This document shows positions 63,928-64,000 of a DNA stretch of 64,000 bases, in pieces. This DNA comes from Dawidia soli (lineage in GTDB: Bacteria > Bacteroidota > Bacteroidia > Cytophagales > Cyclobacteriaceae). The stretch's first letter is position 1, and the number at the start of each line of letters is the position of its first letter. Below the pieces are notes generated by a model. The model had not been told where the DNA came from and searched no databases. It was given only the letters and a program-made list of their open reading frames with translations. The position numbers and the translations under genes were made by a program. The stretch lies in assembly GCF_018598185.1 (NCBI RefSeq), contig NZ_JAHESC010000023.1, positions 58,819 through 122,818 on the forward strand, read 5' to 3'.

Positions 63928-64000
63928 ATAGCCGTCTACTTAAGGTCTAAGTAATTGTTAATCAATACTCATAGAGAAAGAAACGAAATGGTATTTCAGG
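63928..64000. other. Window end, no gene seen
   Basis: The last 73 bases contain no recognisable gene, repeat or RNA. The region is presumably upstream of the FecCD operon, possibly holding its original promoter. Confidence 0.4.

Overview
The window reads as a chromosomal segment of a Bacteroidota bacterium, most likely a moderately high-GC member of the Cytophagales (the phylum is secure, the order is inference). The phylum call rests on two SusC/SusD outer-membrane uptake pairs, an ECF sigma factor and FecR anti-sigma pair with a Bacteroidota-type C-terminal domain, a PorP/SprF type IX secretion (T9SS) protein beside a cargo with a gliding-motility type C-terminal domain, a DUF1501/DUF1800 pair, and promoters that fit TTG-N19-TAnnTTTG. 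No rRNA, tRNA, insertion sequence, prophage or CRISPR array is visible.

Layout. 1-3536: leucine biosynthesis operon leuC(partial)-leuD-leuB-leuA, closed by a strong terminator. 3639-5625: secreted sugar isomerase-like protein and a membrane acyltransferase. 5754-10350 (minus): secreted double-DTG aspartic protease, subtilisin-like protease with a long insertion, MocR-type regulator. 10641-23378: sigma factor, divergent FecR, SusC with an STN signalling domain, SusD, a 789-residue T9SS cargo with sugar-binding-like modules, PorP/SprF, then two secreted HExxH metalloproteins. This is the most distinctive locus. 23515-26668 (minus): DUF1501 and DUF1800 pair. 26839-30734: stand-alone LytTR protein, then a minus-strand operon for a 3-amino-sugar glycan (glycosyltransferase, WlbA-like dehydrogenase, WbpE-like aminotransferase). 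30969-32300: a lipoprotein and a small Spy-like periplasmic protein.

32456-38529: thiamine operon: promoter, TPP riboswitch, then thiS-thiC-tenI-like-thiD-thiE-thiG-thiH, tightly packed or overlapping. The riboswitch has a readable expression platform: a hairpin holding the AGGA of thiS, and an 8-base complement between that hairpin and the 5' strand of P1. 38564-40678 (minus): WaaP-like kinase and a GT9 glycosyltransferase, with a remnant of a GT2 gene upstream. 40944-49156: mostly single metabolic genes (EamA transporter, four GNATs, DJ-1 protein, PLP decarboxylase, ilvE, MDR dehydrogenase, VOC and Dabb proteins). 49244-50433 (minus): phosphopantetheinyl transferase and a redoxin. 50497-53467: WD40, DivIVA, folB and ChaN-like genes. 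53552-58572 (minus): second SusC/SusD locus with a small lipoprotein. 58777-60426: a phosphorylase-like protein whose usual PLP lysine is replaced by Thr. 60677-63535 (minus): lipoprotein with PKD and FKBP-like parts, and an iron-complex ABC transporter. 63530-63927: a 205-bp tandem duplication that includes the permease start codon.

Two families of short palindromic repeats are scattered through the intergenic DNA (around 5.6, 10.5, 11.5, 23.4, 31.8 and 63.7-63.9 kb).
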